In this document: piece after piece, positions 7,104 to 16,107 of the stretch
How the letters are laid out: each line of letters starts with the position of its first letter
Numbering within the stretch: position 1 is the stretch's first letter
Source of the DNA: Myxococcus hansupus
GTDB lineage: Bacteria > Myxococcota > Myxococcia > Myxococcales > Myxococcaceae
Assembly (NCBI RefSeq): GCF_000280925.3
Contig: NZ_CP012109.1
Span: 8,762,501-8,826,500, forward strand
DNA length: 64,000 bases
Reading direction: 5' to 3'
Made by a program: the position numbers and the translations under genes
Notes under the pieces: model-generated
The model's database searches: none
What the model was told of the DNA's origin: nothing
The model's input: the letters and a program-made list of their open reading frames with translations, nothing else

Positions 7104-10100
7104 ATGAAGGTGCCCGAGAAAAACGTGGGAGCCGCGGTGGACCGCATGTCGCGGGCGCTCGAGCGGCTGTCGACAGCACCGCCCGTGGTGGCGGTGCTGG
7201 AGGAATTGCTTTGCCAGGCGACGACCGCGCTCGGGGCCTCGGGGGCCTTCATCTGCTGGTGGGGTGGCTCGGGGGATTGGCGCACGCTGACCACGGCGGG
7301 CGTCGACGCCGAGGCGGCGGCCGTCTGCGCGCAGCGGTTGATGGAGCGGGCTCCCGGGCCGGGTGCGCCGCGCCAGCCGTCGGTGGTGGAGGATTTGTCG
7401 AGGGACGCGTTGCTCGCCCCGGAGCCCGAGGCACGGGACCGGTTGGCGGCGGTGTCCCTGGTGTCGCAGCCCCTGTTCTTCGCGGCCGGGTTGGGCGCGG
7501 CGGGCGTGCTGGGGGTGCTTTTCCGCGAGGCCTGGCGGCCGGAAGCGGGTGACCTGCCGCGCTTCGGCTTGTCGGTGAAGTTGGCGGCGCTGGCGCTGGA
7601 GCGTGAACGCATGGCGGAGACGTTGCGCCAGTCCGTGATGGCGGCGCGGATGGACGCGGAAGAGGCGGAGGTGCTGCGGCTGCGGCGCTTCCAGGCGGTG
7701 ACGGAGGCTTTTGGCCATGCGCTCACGCGGGATGAAGTGGCCCGCGTGGTGTTGGAGCAGGGCCTGCCCGCGGTGGGCGCGGTGGCGGGGCTGGTGCACC
7801 TGGTGGAGCCCGACGGGACGGCCGTGCTGAAGGCCGCGTTGGGGCTGACGGACGCGCAGCTCGCGCCGCTGCGGGTGCTGCAGGGACCGGGACGCCTGGA
7901 GCTTGAGTCCGAGGTGTGGCGGGCACCCCCGCGTGTGACGGGCGATGCCGATGCGGCCGAGGCACGTCGGGCACCCACGCGCGTGACAGGCAACGTCAGC
8001 GGCGAGCCCGATACAACCCCTGCGCCTTGGCGCACGCTGTTCCCGGCGGGCGCACTGGGGATGTCAGACGCCGTGCCGCTCGCCACGCCGCTCTGGCTTG
8101 AAACAGCCGCGGCGGTGCGCGCCACCGTGCCTGGGTTGGCGTCCCTGGTCACACCGGGGCCACTGCGCGCGCTGGTGCTGCTCCCCTTGCAAGTCGAGGG
8201 ACAGGACTTCGGCACCCTGTGCTTCGGCTTCTCGGAGCCCCGTCGCTTCTCCGCGTTGGAGCGGGCCTCCATCACCGGCCTGGGCCGTGAGTGTGGCCAG
8301 GCGCTCGAGCGCGCACGGCTGTACGCGCGGGAGCGCTCCGCGCGGCTCCAAGCGGAGGCGGCGGGACAGCGCCTGCGACTGCTGGCCGACGCGAGCGCGC
8401 TGGTCTCAGCCTCGCTGGATTGGGAGGAGACGGTGGCCGGCGTGGCGCGGCTGGCATTGGGCCACTTCGCGGATGGCTGCGCGGTGGACTCATACGAGGA
8501 CGGCGTCGTGCGCCGGCTGGCGATGCTCTACGAGGACCCGCAGGAAGCGCCGCGCGGCCTGGAGCTGCTCCGCTTCGCGCCACACGAGGGCAGCCCCACG
8601 CTGCTCTCGGAGGTGCTCGCCTCCGGGCGTCCGTGGATGATGGTGCGTCCCTCCGAGGAGCCCGATGATGACCGCACGGAGGCGGGCCAGTTGTACGCGG
8701 CCGCGCGCGAGCTGGGCGTGGGCTCGCTCATCCTCACGCCGCTGGTCGCTCGGCAGCGCACCCTGGGGCTGCTGACCTTCATGCGCACCGCCTCGTCGCC
8801 GCCCTTCGAAATCCCAGACCTGTCCCTGGCCGAGGAACTCGCCGGCCGGGCGGCGCTGGCCATCGACAACGCGGCCCTGTTCCGCAAGGCACGCGCCGCG
8901 GAGGAGGAGAGCCGGCGCAGCGCGGCCCGGCTCCACGTGTTGGTGCAGGTGAGCCAGCTCATCGCCGAGGCGGGGCTCAACCTGCCCTCGGTGCTGGAGG
9001 TACTGGTGCGCAAGGTGTCGGAGGCGATGGGCGACGCGTGCGTGCTCCAGCTTCTCTCCGAGGACCGGACACACCTGGACCTGGTGACCGTGCACCACCC
9101 GAACGCGGAGGCGCGCGCGGTGCTCGACGCGTCCCTGTCGCGCGGCCCGGTGCGCGTGGGCGAAGGGCTGTCGGGCCGGGTGGCGGCGACGGGACAGACG
9201 CTCTTCGTGCCGCGGCTCCACGCGGACGACCTGCGCGACGAACGCGTGCCCGAGGGCCGCCTCTTCCTCCAGCACTACGGCCCCCACAGTGTCATCTTCG
9301 TCCCGCTGGGCGTGCGCGGCCGGGTGCTGGGCACGCTGGGCGTCATGCGCGACGCAGGGGGCCGCGAGTACTCCGTGGAGGAGCGCGCGCTGCTGGAGAG
9401 TCTCGCGGCGCGAGCGGCCCTGGCCATCGAGGACGCACGCCTGTACGGCGCCGCGACGCAGGCGGTGAAGGCGCGCGACGAGCTGCTGTCGGTGGCGGGG
9501 CACGAGCTGAAGTCCCCGCTCAACGCGTTGCAGCTCCAGATTCACCTGCTGGCGCGAATGGCCCGGGACGCCATGGCCGCTGACGGGTTCGCGGAGCGCG
9601 CGGAGCGGGCGGCTCGGGCGGGCCAGCGCCTGGGGCTGCTCATCGATGACTTGCTGGATGTCTCGCGGCTCAGCGCGGGGCGCCTGGGCCTGAAGCGAGA
9701 GGAGATGGACCTGTCCGCCCTCACGCGCGAGCTGGTGCACCGCATGTCCGAGGAGCTGGCGCTCGCGGGCAACGACGTGCGGCTCGCGCTGGAGCAGCCG
9801 GTGCTGGGCGAATGGGACCGGCTGCGGCTGGAGCAGGTGCTGGTGAACCTGCTGTCCAACGCGGCGAAGTACGGCGCGGGCCGACCAGTGACGGTGGCGG
9901 TGGAGGCGGTGGGGCCACTGGCGCGGTTGTCCGTGCGCGACGAGGGCATCGGCGTCGCGCCCGAGGAGCAGGAGCGCATCTTCGAGCAGTTCGAGCGCTC
10001 GGCCTCCGTGCAGCACCACTTCAAGGGCCTGGGCCTGGGCTTGTGGATTACCAAGCGCATCGTCGAGGCCCACGGCGGCACCATCCGCCTGTGGAGCGAG

Positions 10101-10148
10101 CCGGGCAAGGGTTCCACCTTCACCGTGGAATTGCCCTTGCGCGTTTGA
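7104..10148 (+). CDS. multi-GAF sensor histidine kinase
   Basis: The 1014-residue cytoplasmic kinase has no membrane segment. About four GAF-type sensory domains occupy residues 20-770, for example LCQATTALGASGAFICWWGG at the first. They are followed by a HisKA dimerisation domain with phospho-acceptor His800 in VAGHELKSPLNA and a HATPase domain with NLLSNAAKYG, DEGIGV and GLGLGLWITKRIVEAHGG. There is no receiver domain, so an external response regulator is needed and none is adjacent. The second GAF contains an Ala/Arg/Thr-rich insert in which RVTGD/RVTGN is repeated. The ATG at 7104 has an excellent purine-rich site (GGGGGAG) upstream, so the long in-frame extension is rejected. Confidence 0.93.
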   Translation: MKVPEKNVGAAVDRMSRALERLSTAPPVVAVLEELLCQATTALGASGAFICWWGGSGDWRTLTTAGVDAEAAAVCAQRLMERAPGPGAPRQPSVVEDLSRDALLAPEPEARDRLAAVSLVSQPLFFAAGLGAAGVLGVLFREAWRPEAGDLPRFGLSVKLAALALERERMAETLRQSVMAARMDAEEAEVLRLRRFQAVTEAFGHALTRDEVARVVLEQGLPAVGAVAGLVHLVEPDGTAVLKAALGLTDAQLAPLRVLQGPGRLELESEVWRAPPRVTGDADAAEARRAPTRVTGNVSGEPDTTPAPWRTLFPAGALGMSDAVPLATPLWLETAAAVRATVPGLASLVTPGPLRALVLLPLQVEGQDFGTLCFGFSEPRRFSALERASITGLGRECGQALERARLYARERSARLQAEAAGQRLRLLADASALVSASLDWEETVAGVARLALGHFADGCAVDSYEDGVVRRLAMLYEDPQEAPRGLELLRFAPHEGSPTLLSEVLASGRPWMMVRPSEEPDDDRTEAGQLYAAARELGVGSLILTPLVARQRTLGLLTFMRTASSPPFEIPDLSLAEELAGRAALAIDNAALFRKARAAEEESRRSAARLHVLVQVSQLIAEAGLNLPSVLEVLVRKVSEAMGDACVLQLLSEDRTHLDLVTVHHPNAEARAVLDASLSRGPVRVGEGLSGRVAATGQTLFVPRLHADDLRDERVPEGRLFLQHYGPHSVIFVPLGVRGRVLGTLGVMRDAGGREYSVEERALLESLAARAALAIEDARLYGAATQAVKARDELLSVAGHELKSPLNALQLQIHLLARMARDAMAADGFAERAERAARAGQRLGLLIDDLLDVSRLSAGRLGLKREEMDLSALTRELVHRMSEELALAGNDVRLALEQPVLGEWDRLRLEQVLVNLLSNAAKYGAGRPVTVAVEAVGPLARLSVRDEGIGVAPEEQERIFEQFERSASVQHHFKGLGLGLWITKRIVEAHGGTIRLWSEPGKGSTFTVELPLRV

Positions 10149-10190
10149 GCGTCTGGACAGCTCCGAGGTCCCTGCGCTCTGGTGCCTCGG

Positions 10191-11195
10191 ATGATGCGCG
10201 CACTCCTCCCCTGGGCCCTGCTCGCCGTCGTGTCCGGCGGGCTCGTTTCTGGCTGCCGGCATGGGCCGGAGTTGAACCCCGCACTGGACGCGGATGGCGA
10301 CGGTGTCCCCAATGGCGAGGACGCCTGTCCCACCGTGCGCGGGCTGGCGCGGCTCCAGGGCTGCCCGGTGCGGGACACGGACGGGGACGGGGTGGAGGAC
10401 TCGCTCGACAAGTGCCCGCGTCACGCCGGGCCCGCTTCCCGGGACGGCTGCCCCATCCGCGACACGGACGAGGACGGCGTGGAGGACGCGAAGGACCTGT
10501 GCCCACGCGTGCCCGGCCTGCTGGAGCGCCAGGGGTGTCCCATCGACGACCCGGACCGCGACGGGGTGGAGGGCGCAGCGGACAAGTGCCCGGATGAACC
10601 CGGCCCCGCCTCGCGGGACGGCTGCCCCGTGCGGGACTCGGATGGGGACGGCGTGCCGGACGAGGAGGACGCGTGTCCCAATGAGGAAGGGCCCGTCTCG
10701 CTGCGCGGCTGTCCGGAGCGGGACTCGGATGGTGACGGCGTGCCGGACCACCGCGACAACTGCCCGCGAGAGCGCGGCGCGATGGACAATCAGGGCTGCA
10801 TCTCCGCGTCGAAGCAGCTCGTCATCATCCGCCCGGACCGGCTGGAGCTGTTGGAGCGCATCGGCTTCGCGCCGGGCACGGCCACGCTATTGCCGCGCGC
10901 CCTGCCGGTGCTGGACAACGTGGCGCTGGTGCTGCTCGCGCATCCGCGGCTGGGCGTCATCGCCATCGAGGGCCACACCGACAACCGGGGCGACCCGGAC
11001 GCGCAGCGGGCGATGACGCTGGCTCGCGCGGAGGCGGTGCGAGACCACCTCGTGCGGCAGGGTGTCCCGCCGGACCGCCTGGAGGCGTGGGGCATCGGTC
11101 CCGACAAGCCGCTGGGGACGAATGAAACCTCCCACGGCCGGGAGGCCAACCGGCGGATGGACCTGCGCATCGTGGCGCCTCGCGCCCGTCCGTGA
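10191..11195 (+). CDS. OmpA-family lipoprotein with thrombospondin type 3 repeats
   Basis: The product is an envelope protein of 334 residues. A signal peptide ends in a lipobox LVSGC (Cys22). Residues 30-195 carry about seven Asp-rich type 3 repeats (DTDGDGVEDSLDKCP and variants, each with a Cys), which bind calcium in known proteins. The C-terminal OmpA domain (about 205-330) has EGHTDNRGD...RAEAVRDHL...NRRMDLRI, the peptidoglycan-binding signature. It probably links the outer membrane to the wall. The start is uncertain: ATG 10191, ATG 10194 or GTG 10182 all give a usable signal peptide. The gene follows the kinase by about 40 bases in the same direction. Confidence 0.9.
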   Translation: MMRALLPWALLAVVSGGLVSGCRHGPELNPALDADGDGVPNGEDACPTVRGLARLQGCPVRDTDGDGVEDSLDKCPRHAGPASRDGCPIRDTDEDGVEDAKDLCPRVPGLLERQGCPIDDPDRDGVEGAADKCPDEPGPASRDGCPVRDSDGDGVPDEEDACPNEEGPVSLRGCPERDSDGDGVPDHRDNCPRERGAMDNQGCISASKQLVIIRPDRLELLERIGFAPGTATLLPRALPVLDNVALVLLAHPRLGVIAIEGHTDNRGDPDAQRAMTLARAEAVRDHLVRQGVPPDRLEAWGIGPDKPLGTNETSHGREANRRMDLRIVAPRARP

Positions 11196-11242
11196 GGGCC
11201 GGGCTCCCCGGGAATGGGGGGCCTGGGGTACGCTCACCCACC

Positions 11243-12703
11243 ATGAGTGCTTCCAGCCCCCTGTTTGGTGACCTGCTGCTCAAGCTGGGCATCGTCTCGC
11301 CCAGCCAGGTTCAGGAGGCGCTCGCCCTGCAAGCCCTGACCGGCCAGCGCGTCGGCGAGGCCCTCATCTCCCTGGGCTACGTGACGCGCGAGCAGATTCA
11401 GGACGCGTTGGGTGAAGCGCTCGGCCTGCATCACGACAAGAGCCCGATGCAGCCCGCGCTGGGCGAGCTGCTGGTGGGCCTCAAGTACGTGACGCTGGCG
11501 CAGCTCGACGAGGCGCTCGCGCGCCAACGCCGCGACGGCCGCAAGCTGGGCGAAATCCTGGTGGAGCTGGGGCACTGCACCTACAAGCAGATTTACGAAG
11601 CACTCGGGTTGCAGAACCGCATCGCCGGGCGCCAGGACCTGGCGCGCCCCGCGTCCGACGGGCGCCGCCGCGTGGTGGTGGTGGATGACAGCCCGCTGGC
11701 CTGCGCCTTCGTGCAAGAGGGCCTGGTGGCCCTGGGCTACGAGGTCCTCTGCTTCCAGGACCCCTTCGAGGCGCTGGAGAGCATGGGGCGCCTCCAGCCC
11801 GTCATCGTCCTCAGCGACCTGGAGATGCCCAGCCTGGACGGCGTGGAGCTGTGCCGCCGCCTGAAGGAAGGCCCCAGCCACGCGGTGCCCGTCATCATCC
11901 TCACCGCCAATGACGGGGAGGCGGAGCGCGTGCGGGGCCTGCGCGCCGGCGCGGACGACTACGTCAACAAGTCCGCGTCCATGGATGAGCTGGCCGCGCG
12001 CATCGAAAGCGTGGTGCGCCGCACCGGCGAGACGGAGCGCATGCGCAAGCTGTTCGCGCGCTACACGTCCGACGCGGTGGTGGAGGAAATCCTCAAGAGC
12101 GCGGACGCGGTGGTGCTCACCGGTGAGAAGCGCGAGGTGACGCTGCTGTTCGCGGACATCCGCAACTTCACCGGCCTGGCGGAGAGCTTGCCGCCGGAGC
12201 AGGTGGTGGGGGTGCTCAACCAGGTGCTCGGGCGGATGTCGGACGCGGTGCTCACCTGCGGCGGCACGTTGGACAAGTTCCTGGGGGACGGGCTGATGGC
12301 CGTGTTCGGTGCGCCGGTGGCCCGGCCGGATGACGCGCTGCGTGCGCTGCAGTGCGCGAAGATGATGATGGACGCGCTGACGGACCTGCGCATCGAGGCG
12401 GAGGCGGAGTGGACCGCCAACGGGCGCGAGGGCCAGCCGCTGGTGCTGGAGCTGGGCGTCGGCATCAACTCCGGCGTGGTGGTGGCGGGCAACATCGGCA
12501 GCACCCAGCGCGCCGAGTACACGTGCATTGGCGACGCGGTGAACGTGGCCGCGCGGCTGTGCGCGCTGGCGGGCCCGGGGGAAATCCTCGTGGGCGAGCG
12601 CACGCGCGAGCTGGTGGACGCCAACGAGACGGCCTTCGAGGACCTGCCCCCCGTGCGGCTGAAAGGCAAGCAGCAGCCCGTTCCGCTGTTCCGTGCGCTG
12701 TGA
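11243..12703 (+). CDS. MshEN - receiver - class III nucleotide cyclase fusion
   Basis: Three modules lie in 486 residues. Residues 10-125 contain two copies of a GspE/MshE N-terminal type domain (LLLKLGIVSPSQVQEAL; LLVGLKYVTLAQLDEAL); in some proteins this domain binds cyclic di-GMP. Residues 148-265 form a receiver with phospho-acceptor Asp192 in LSDLEMPSLDG and a GADDYVNK switch. Residues 295-486 form an adenylate/guanylate cyclase domain with metal Asp305 (FADIRNF) and Asp349 (LGDGLMAVFG), and NVAARLC, so it looks active. The protein could turn a phosphorelay input, possibly gated by a nucleotide, into cAMP or cGMP. The MshEN ligand is inferred from the family only. Confidence 0.9.
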   Translation: MSASSPLFGDLLLKLGIVSPSQVQEALALQALTGQRVGEALISLGYVTREQIQDALGEALGLHHDKSPMQPALGELLVGLKYVTLAQLDEALARQRRDGRKLGEILVELGHCTYKQIYEALGLQNRIAGRQDLARPASDGRRRVVVVDDSPLACAFVQEGLVALGYEVLCFQDPFEALESMGRLQPVIVLSDLEMPSLDGVELCRRLKEGPSHAVPVIILTANDGEAERVRGLRAGADDYVNKSASMDELAARIESVVRRTGETERMRKLFARYTSDAVVEEILKSADAVVLTGEKREVTLLFADIRNFTGLAESLPPEQVVGVLNQVLGRMSDAVLTCGGTLDKFLGDGLMAVFGAPVARPDDALRALQCAKMMMDALTDLRIEAEAEWTANGREGQPLVLELGVGINSGVVVAGNIGSTQRAEYTCIGDAVNVAARLCALAGPGEILVGERTRELVDANETAFEDLPPVRLKGKQQPVPLFRAL

Positions 12704-12757
12704 GTGCGTGAAGTCCAAGCGCGCGACCGGGGCGGAAAGCGGCTATAGGGAAGGGTC

Positions 12758-13174
12758 ATGAGTGCCTCCTCCGATGGCGAGCCCCCTCCCTCCCGCCGTT
12801 CCCCCGTGTTGTGGGTCGGCTTCGTCTTCGCGCTCGCGTTGGTCGCGGCGGTGCTGGTGGGCGCGCTGAACGGCTCCAAGGCGCTGCACGCGGACCGCAT
12901 CCACCAGGACTTCGCGGTGCTCGAGGAGGCGCTGGGGCGCTACCGGGCGGACAAGGGCACCCTGCCGGAAGAGGCGGACCTGGGGGAGTTGCTGGTCCCC
13001 GAGTACCTGACGGAGCTGCCGCTGGACCCGTGGGGCCGGGAGTACCGTTACACCAGCAATGGGGAGCAGGTGTTCCTCGCCACCTTCGGCAAGGGTGACG
13101 ACCGGGGCGGCACGGGCGAGGAGCAGGACCACACCAACCACGACGGGCACCAGGTGCCCAAGCGCGCGCCGTAG
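12758..13174 (+). CDS. GspG-like (type II secretion pseudopilin C-terminal domain) membrane protein
   Basis: The 138-residue protein has a short basic cytoplasmic head, one membrane helix (about residues 17-38, LWVGFVFALALVAAVLVGAL) and a periplasmic domain. That domain contains DFAVLEEALGRYRADKGTLP, LPLDPWGREYRY and FLATFGKGDDRGG, the conserved C-terminal features of GspG major pseudopilins including the calcium-loop region. The prepilin peptidase motif (GFTLxE) is missing, so it is probably not assembled as a normal pseudopilin. No other secretion genes are nearby. Start ATG 12758 is preceded by GGAAGGGTC. Confidence 0.82.
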   Translation: MSASSDGEPPPSRRSPVLWVGFVFALALVAAVLVGALNGSKALHADRIHQDFAVLEEALGRYRADKGTLPEEADLGELLVPEYLTELPLDPWGREYRYTSNGEQVFLATFGKGDDRGGTGEEQDHTNHDGHQVPKRAP

Positions 13175-13349
13175 CCCTTGAGCGGGCGGGGAGGCGGGCG
13201 CCGCGGCACGTGCCTGCTTCGCGGGCCGCCCGGCGCGTCGTGAGCCGGGCCCCGGAGCAAGCCAGCGTGACACGCGTGTCCGCTTTTCGGCGTCGCCATG
13301 GCCATCTGTACCTTCACGGGGAAGGGGTTCCCGAACCTGGAGGGCAGCC

Positions 13350-14711
13350 ATGGCCATCGTCTGTGTCACCAACCTGTCCCCTGAGTCCCTGGCCGCGGCC
13401 CACGTGGCGGCGGCCATCGCGGGCCGGCTGCAAGAGCCGCTGTTGCTGTTAGGCGTCGCGGAAGGGGACGCCTTCCTCGACGACGGCACCGGCGCGCTGT
13501 CCCTCACCCAGCAGCGTTTGGAGGAAGAGGCCGTCCGGCTGGAGCCACTCGCGCGCGTGGTGCGCTACCGCCTGCAGGCGGGCTCCAACGCGGACGAGGT
13601 GCTGAGCGACGAGGAGTGTCGCCGCGCGCGCTGGATTGTGGTGGCGGCCACTGGCTGGCGCACCTCCGCGTGGCGGCGGGCCACGGTGCCAGAGCGGCTG
13701 TCCCGGTATGGCTGCGCGCCGGTGCTCGCCGTGCGCAGCGACGCCGCGATGACGGACTGGGCGCGCGGCCGGCGGCGGCTGCTGGTGCTCGTGGGCGTGG
13801 ACCCGGGCTCGTCCACCACGGGCGCGGCGGTGTCCTTCCTGCGCGAGCTGCGCCGCGTGGGGCCGTGCGACGTGCTGGCCACGTACGTGTGTTCGCCCAT
13901 GGATGAGCGCGAGCGGCTGGGCATCCACAGCCCCGTGCACGTGGAGCTGTTGGATCCGGGGCTCCAGGACATGGAGGCGTTGGACCCGGTGGTGGAGCGC
14001 GTGCTCCAGCGCGAGGTGCGCGAGCAGGTGGGAGACCTGCTGGGCGAAGGCAGCGTGGAGGTGGTGCTGGAGCCCGGCTTCGGCCGTCCCGCGGACCACC
14101 TGATGCACGTGGCGCACACGCGCGGCGTGGACCTGATGGTGGTGGGCACGCACCAGCGCAGCGGCGTGAAGCGGCTGTGGCACGGCTCGGTGTCCGCGGG
14201 CGTGCTGCGGCACGCGGCGCAGTCGGTGGTGTGCGTGCCGCCCATCGTGCAGTCGCGCCGGGCGGGCCATCCGCCGCGCAGCGTGCTGGTGCCGGTGGAC
14301 TTCTCGGAGGCCAGCGCGCGGGCCATCTCCCAGGCGCGCACGCTGGTGGGGCCGGGGGGCCGCGTCCACCTGCTGCATGTGCACCGCCGCCGCCTGGAGG
14401 ACCGCGGCCTGGTGGACCACTACGGCGTGCTGCCCGAGCCACCCCGCGAGCGGGACCAGGTGCTCCAGAAGCTGTGGGAGCTGGTGCCGCGCGACGAGAC
14501 GTCCCAGGCGGTGCGCTGGAGCGTGGAGGGTGTCACCGGCGAGGACGTGACGCTGGCCATCTGCCAGGCGACGGAGCGCGAGGGGGTGGACCTGGTGTGC
14601 GTGGGGACGTCCCTGGAGCCCTCGCGCCTTCGGGACGCGCTGGAGGGGGAGGTGGCCCATGAGCTGGTGGCCCGCTGCCGCCGGCCCGTCATGGTGGTGC
14701 CCTCGGCGTGA
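13350..14711 (+). CDS. universal stress protein with three UspA domains
   Basis: The 453-residue soluble protein has three UspA-like units. Residues 1-130 form an atypical first domain. Residues 145-305 contain MVVGTHQRSGVKRLWHGSVS and end in SVVCVPP, which matches the ATP-binding GxxxxG(S/T) region. Residues 310-453 begin SVLVPVDFSEASARAI and end RRPVMVVPSA. Most bacterial Usp proteins have one or two domains, so a triple unit is unusual. The first and third domains have weakened nucleotide loops. The role is stress survival by family inference. Start ATG 13350 has GGAGG six bases upstream. Confidence 0.88.
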   Translation: MAIVCVTNLSPESLAAAHVAAAIAGRLQEPLLLLGVAEGDAFLDDGTGALSLTQQRLEEEAVRLEPLARVVRYRLQAGSNADEVLSDEECRRARWIVVAATGWRTSAWRRATVPERLSRYGCAPVLAVRSDAAMTDWARGRRRLLVLVGVDPGSSTTGAAVSFLRELRRVGPCDVLATYVCSPMDERERLGIHSPVHVELLDPGLQDMEALDPVVERVLQREVREQVGDLLGEGSVEVVLEPGFGRPADHLMHVAHTRGVDLMVVGTHQRSGVKRLWHGSVSAGVLRHAAQSVVCVPPIVQSRRAGHPPRSVLVPVDFSEASARAISQARTLVGPGGRVHLLHVHRRRLEDRGLVDHYGVLPEPPRERDQVLQKLWELVPRDETSQAVRWSVEGVTGEDVTLAICQATEREGVDLVCVGTSLEPSRLRDALEGEVAHELVARCRRPVMVVPSA

Positions 14712-14876
14712 CGTGGATGTTTCACGGACGCTGGGACTACCTGTCTCCACATGAAAGGATTTGCAGGTGGTGGCCGCGGTGACGCGCCCGGTAGGGCACG
14801 TGTGCCGTTGAAGTCAGGACCCTGGAAGGCATTAGAATCGTAGAAACCACGCTTTCCAGTCGCAGGGGGGCCGCCG

Positions 14877-15464
14877 GTGACACCTCAGGGTTATCGCGAA
14901 GTGGAGCTCATCTGTAACCGTTCGTCGCTGCTCATCCACGGTGGCACGGAGGAGGAGCGGCGCTGCTGGGCCCAGGAGGCCGCGCGCAACTTCGATGTGG
15001 AGTTGGTGGAGGTGCGGCAGGCGGCGGAGCTGCCGCAGGCGCTCCGTCATCCCAACGGCGTGGTGTTCATCGCGGACGTGGCCCGGCTGGGACGGGAGGC
15101 GCAGTTCGCGTTGCTCCGGTGTCTGCAGACGCAGGAGGAGCGGCCGAAGCTGGTGCTGGGTGTCTCCGGCGCGGCGGACGCGGCACGGGCCCGCGGCACG
15201 CTGCGCGAGGACCTGCACTACCGCCTGCACCAAGCCCAGGTGGACCTTCAGAAGGACGGGCTGCGGGACGTGCTGAAGCGCCGCTGGGCGCAGCAGGCCG
15301 AGCAGCTCGCGCTGAAGGCCGCCGCGGCACGGGTCGCCGAGGAGCAGGCCCGCGAGGCCGCAGCGGCACGCCGTCCGGGCACGGTGACGCGCACCGCGCC
15401 GAAGCCCAAGGGCATGAGCAGCGCCGCGCGCGGCAAGGCGGAGTCGAGGAACGCGGTCCGCTGA
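14877..15464 (+). CDS. degenerate sigma-54 AAA-like protein with basic tail
   Basis: The 195-residue protein keeps the outline of the central part of an NtrC-type AAA+ domain (NGVVFIADVARLGREAQFAL, LLRCLQ, LREDLHYRLHQAQVDL). It lacks the Walker A GxxGxGK and the GAFTGA loop, and the Walker B acidic pair is broken. It therefore cannot be an ordinary sigma-54 activator. Residues 140-195 are Ala/Arg/Lys-rich and probably disordered. It may bind a partner AAA protein or simply be a decayed remnant. Start GTG 14877 follows a G-rich site (AGGGGGG). Confidence 0.72.
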   Translation: MTPQGYREVELICNRSSLLIHGGTEEERRCWAQEAARNFDVELVEVRQAAELPQALRHPNGVVFIADVARLGREAQFALLRCLQTQEERPKLVLGVSGAADAARARGTLREDLHYRLHQAQVDLQKDGLRDVLKRRWAQQAEQLALKAAAARVAEEQAREAAAARRPGTVTRTAPKPKGMSSAARGKAESRNAVR

Positions 15465-15512
15465 GTCGGTGACGCCGCGGGCACGGCGCGGTGCCGTGCC
15501 CGTGCCGCCCCG

Positions 15513-15929
15513 TCAGTGCCGGTGCTTCTGTCCGCGCTTCGTCTTCACGGTGCGGGCCGTCGGCTTCTTCGCCGTGCCTCGCTTGGGGGCCGCGGCCTGA
15601 GCCGGAACGGCCTTGCGCCCCGTCTGCCGGCTCGCGGCCGTCGACGCGGCGGCCACCTTCTTCGCCGTCGAAGGGCGCTTTCGCGCGGGCGCCTTCACGG
15701 GCTTGGCGCTCTCGATGACGCCGCGAACCGCCTTCGCCGTCCGCCGCGCCGCGGTGGCCGACCTGGCGCGGCTGCGCTCCGCCTTTTCACCCCGCAGCTT
15801 GGACTGGAGGGAGGCCACCCCCCGGGCCGTTACCACCGCCGTCCCCAGGAGGACCTTCGCCCCACGGGTACCGGCCTGGACGGCCACCTCCTTCACCCTG
15901 TCCACCAGCCCCCGCTTGGAAATCGCCAT
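15513..15929 (-). CDS. Lys/Ala-rich histone H1-like basic protein
   Basis: The 138-residue protein starts with an amphipathic segment (MAISKRGLVDRVKEVAVQAG). It continues into a long Lys/Arg/Ala/Pro tail with KPVKAPARKRP, TAKKVAAAS and KKPTARTVKTKRGQK, typical of bacterial histone H1-like or AlgP-like DNA-coating proteins. DNA binding is inferred from composition only. ATG 15929 is preferred to 15971 because a GACGAGG site lies just upstream and the preceding residues look unstructured. It is convergent with the 14877 gene. Confidence 0.72.
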   Translation of the reverse strand: MAISKRGLVDRVKEVAVQAGTRGAKVLLGTAVVTARGVASLQSKLRGEKAERSRARSATAARRTAKAVRGVIESAKPVKAPARKRPSTAKKVAAASTAASRQTGRKAVPAQAAAPKRGTAKKPTARTVKTKRGQKHRH

Positions 15930-16107
15930 GGCGCGCCTCGTCTCTCTCTGGCTCGGTTTCGCTGCCGCCAAAGGTAGTCACGAGCACCCCGCCGTGAAGC
16001 CGCCCCCTCCCGGTTCTGTTTGCATTCCGGGATGGGCGGGAATGTGTGAAGTCGGGAAACTGGGCTACAGTCCGCCGCACTGTCCCATTTTCTTCCCGGA
16101 GCAAGAC

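Noticed and set aside
8490..10751. Long minus-strand open frame opposite the multi-GAF kinase and OmpA gene
   Set aside because: Antisense artefact of high G+C; it spans two real genes on the other strand and has no recognisable domain.
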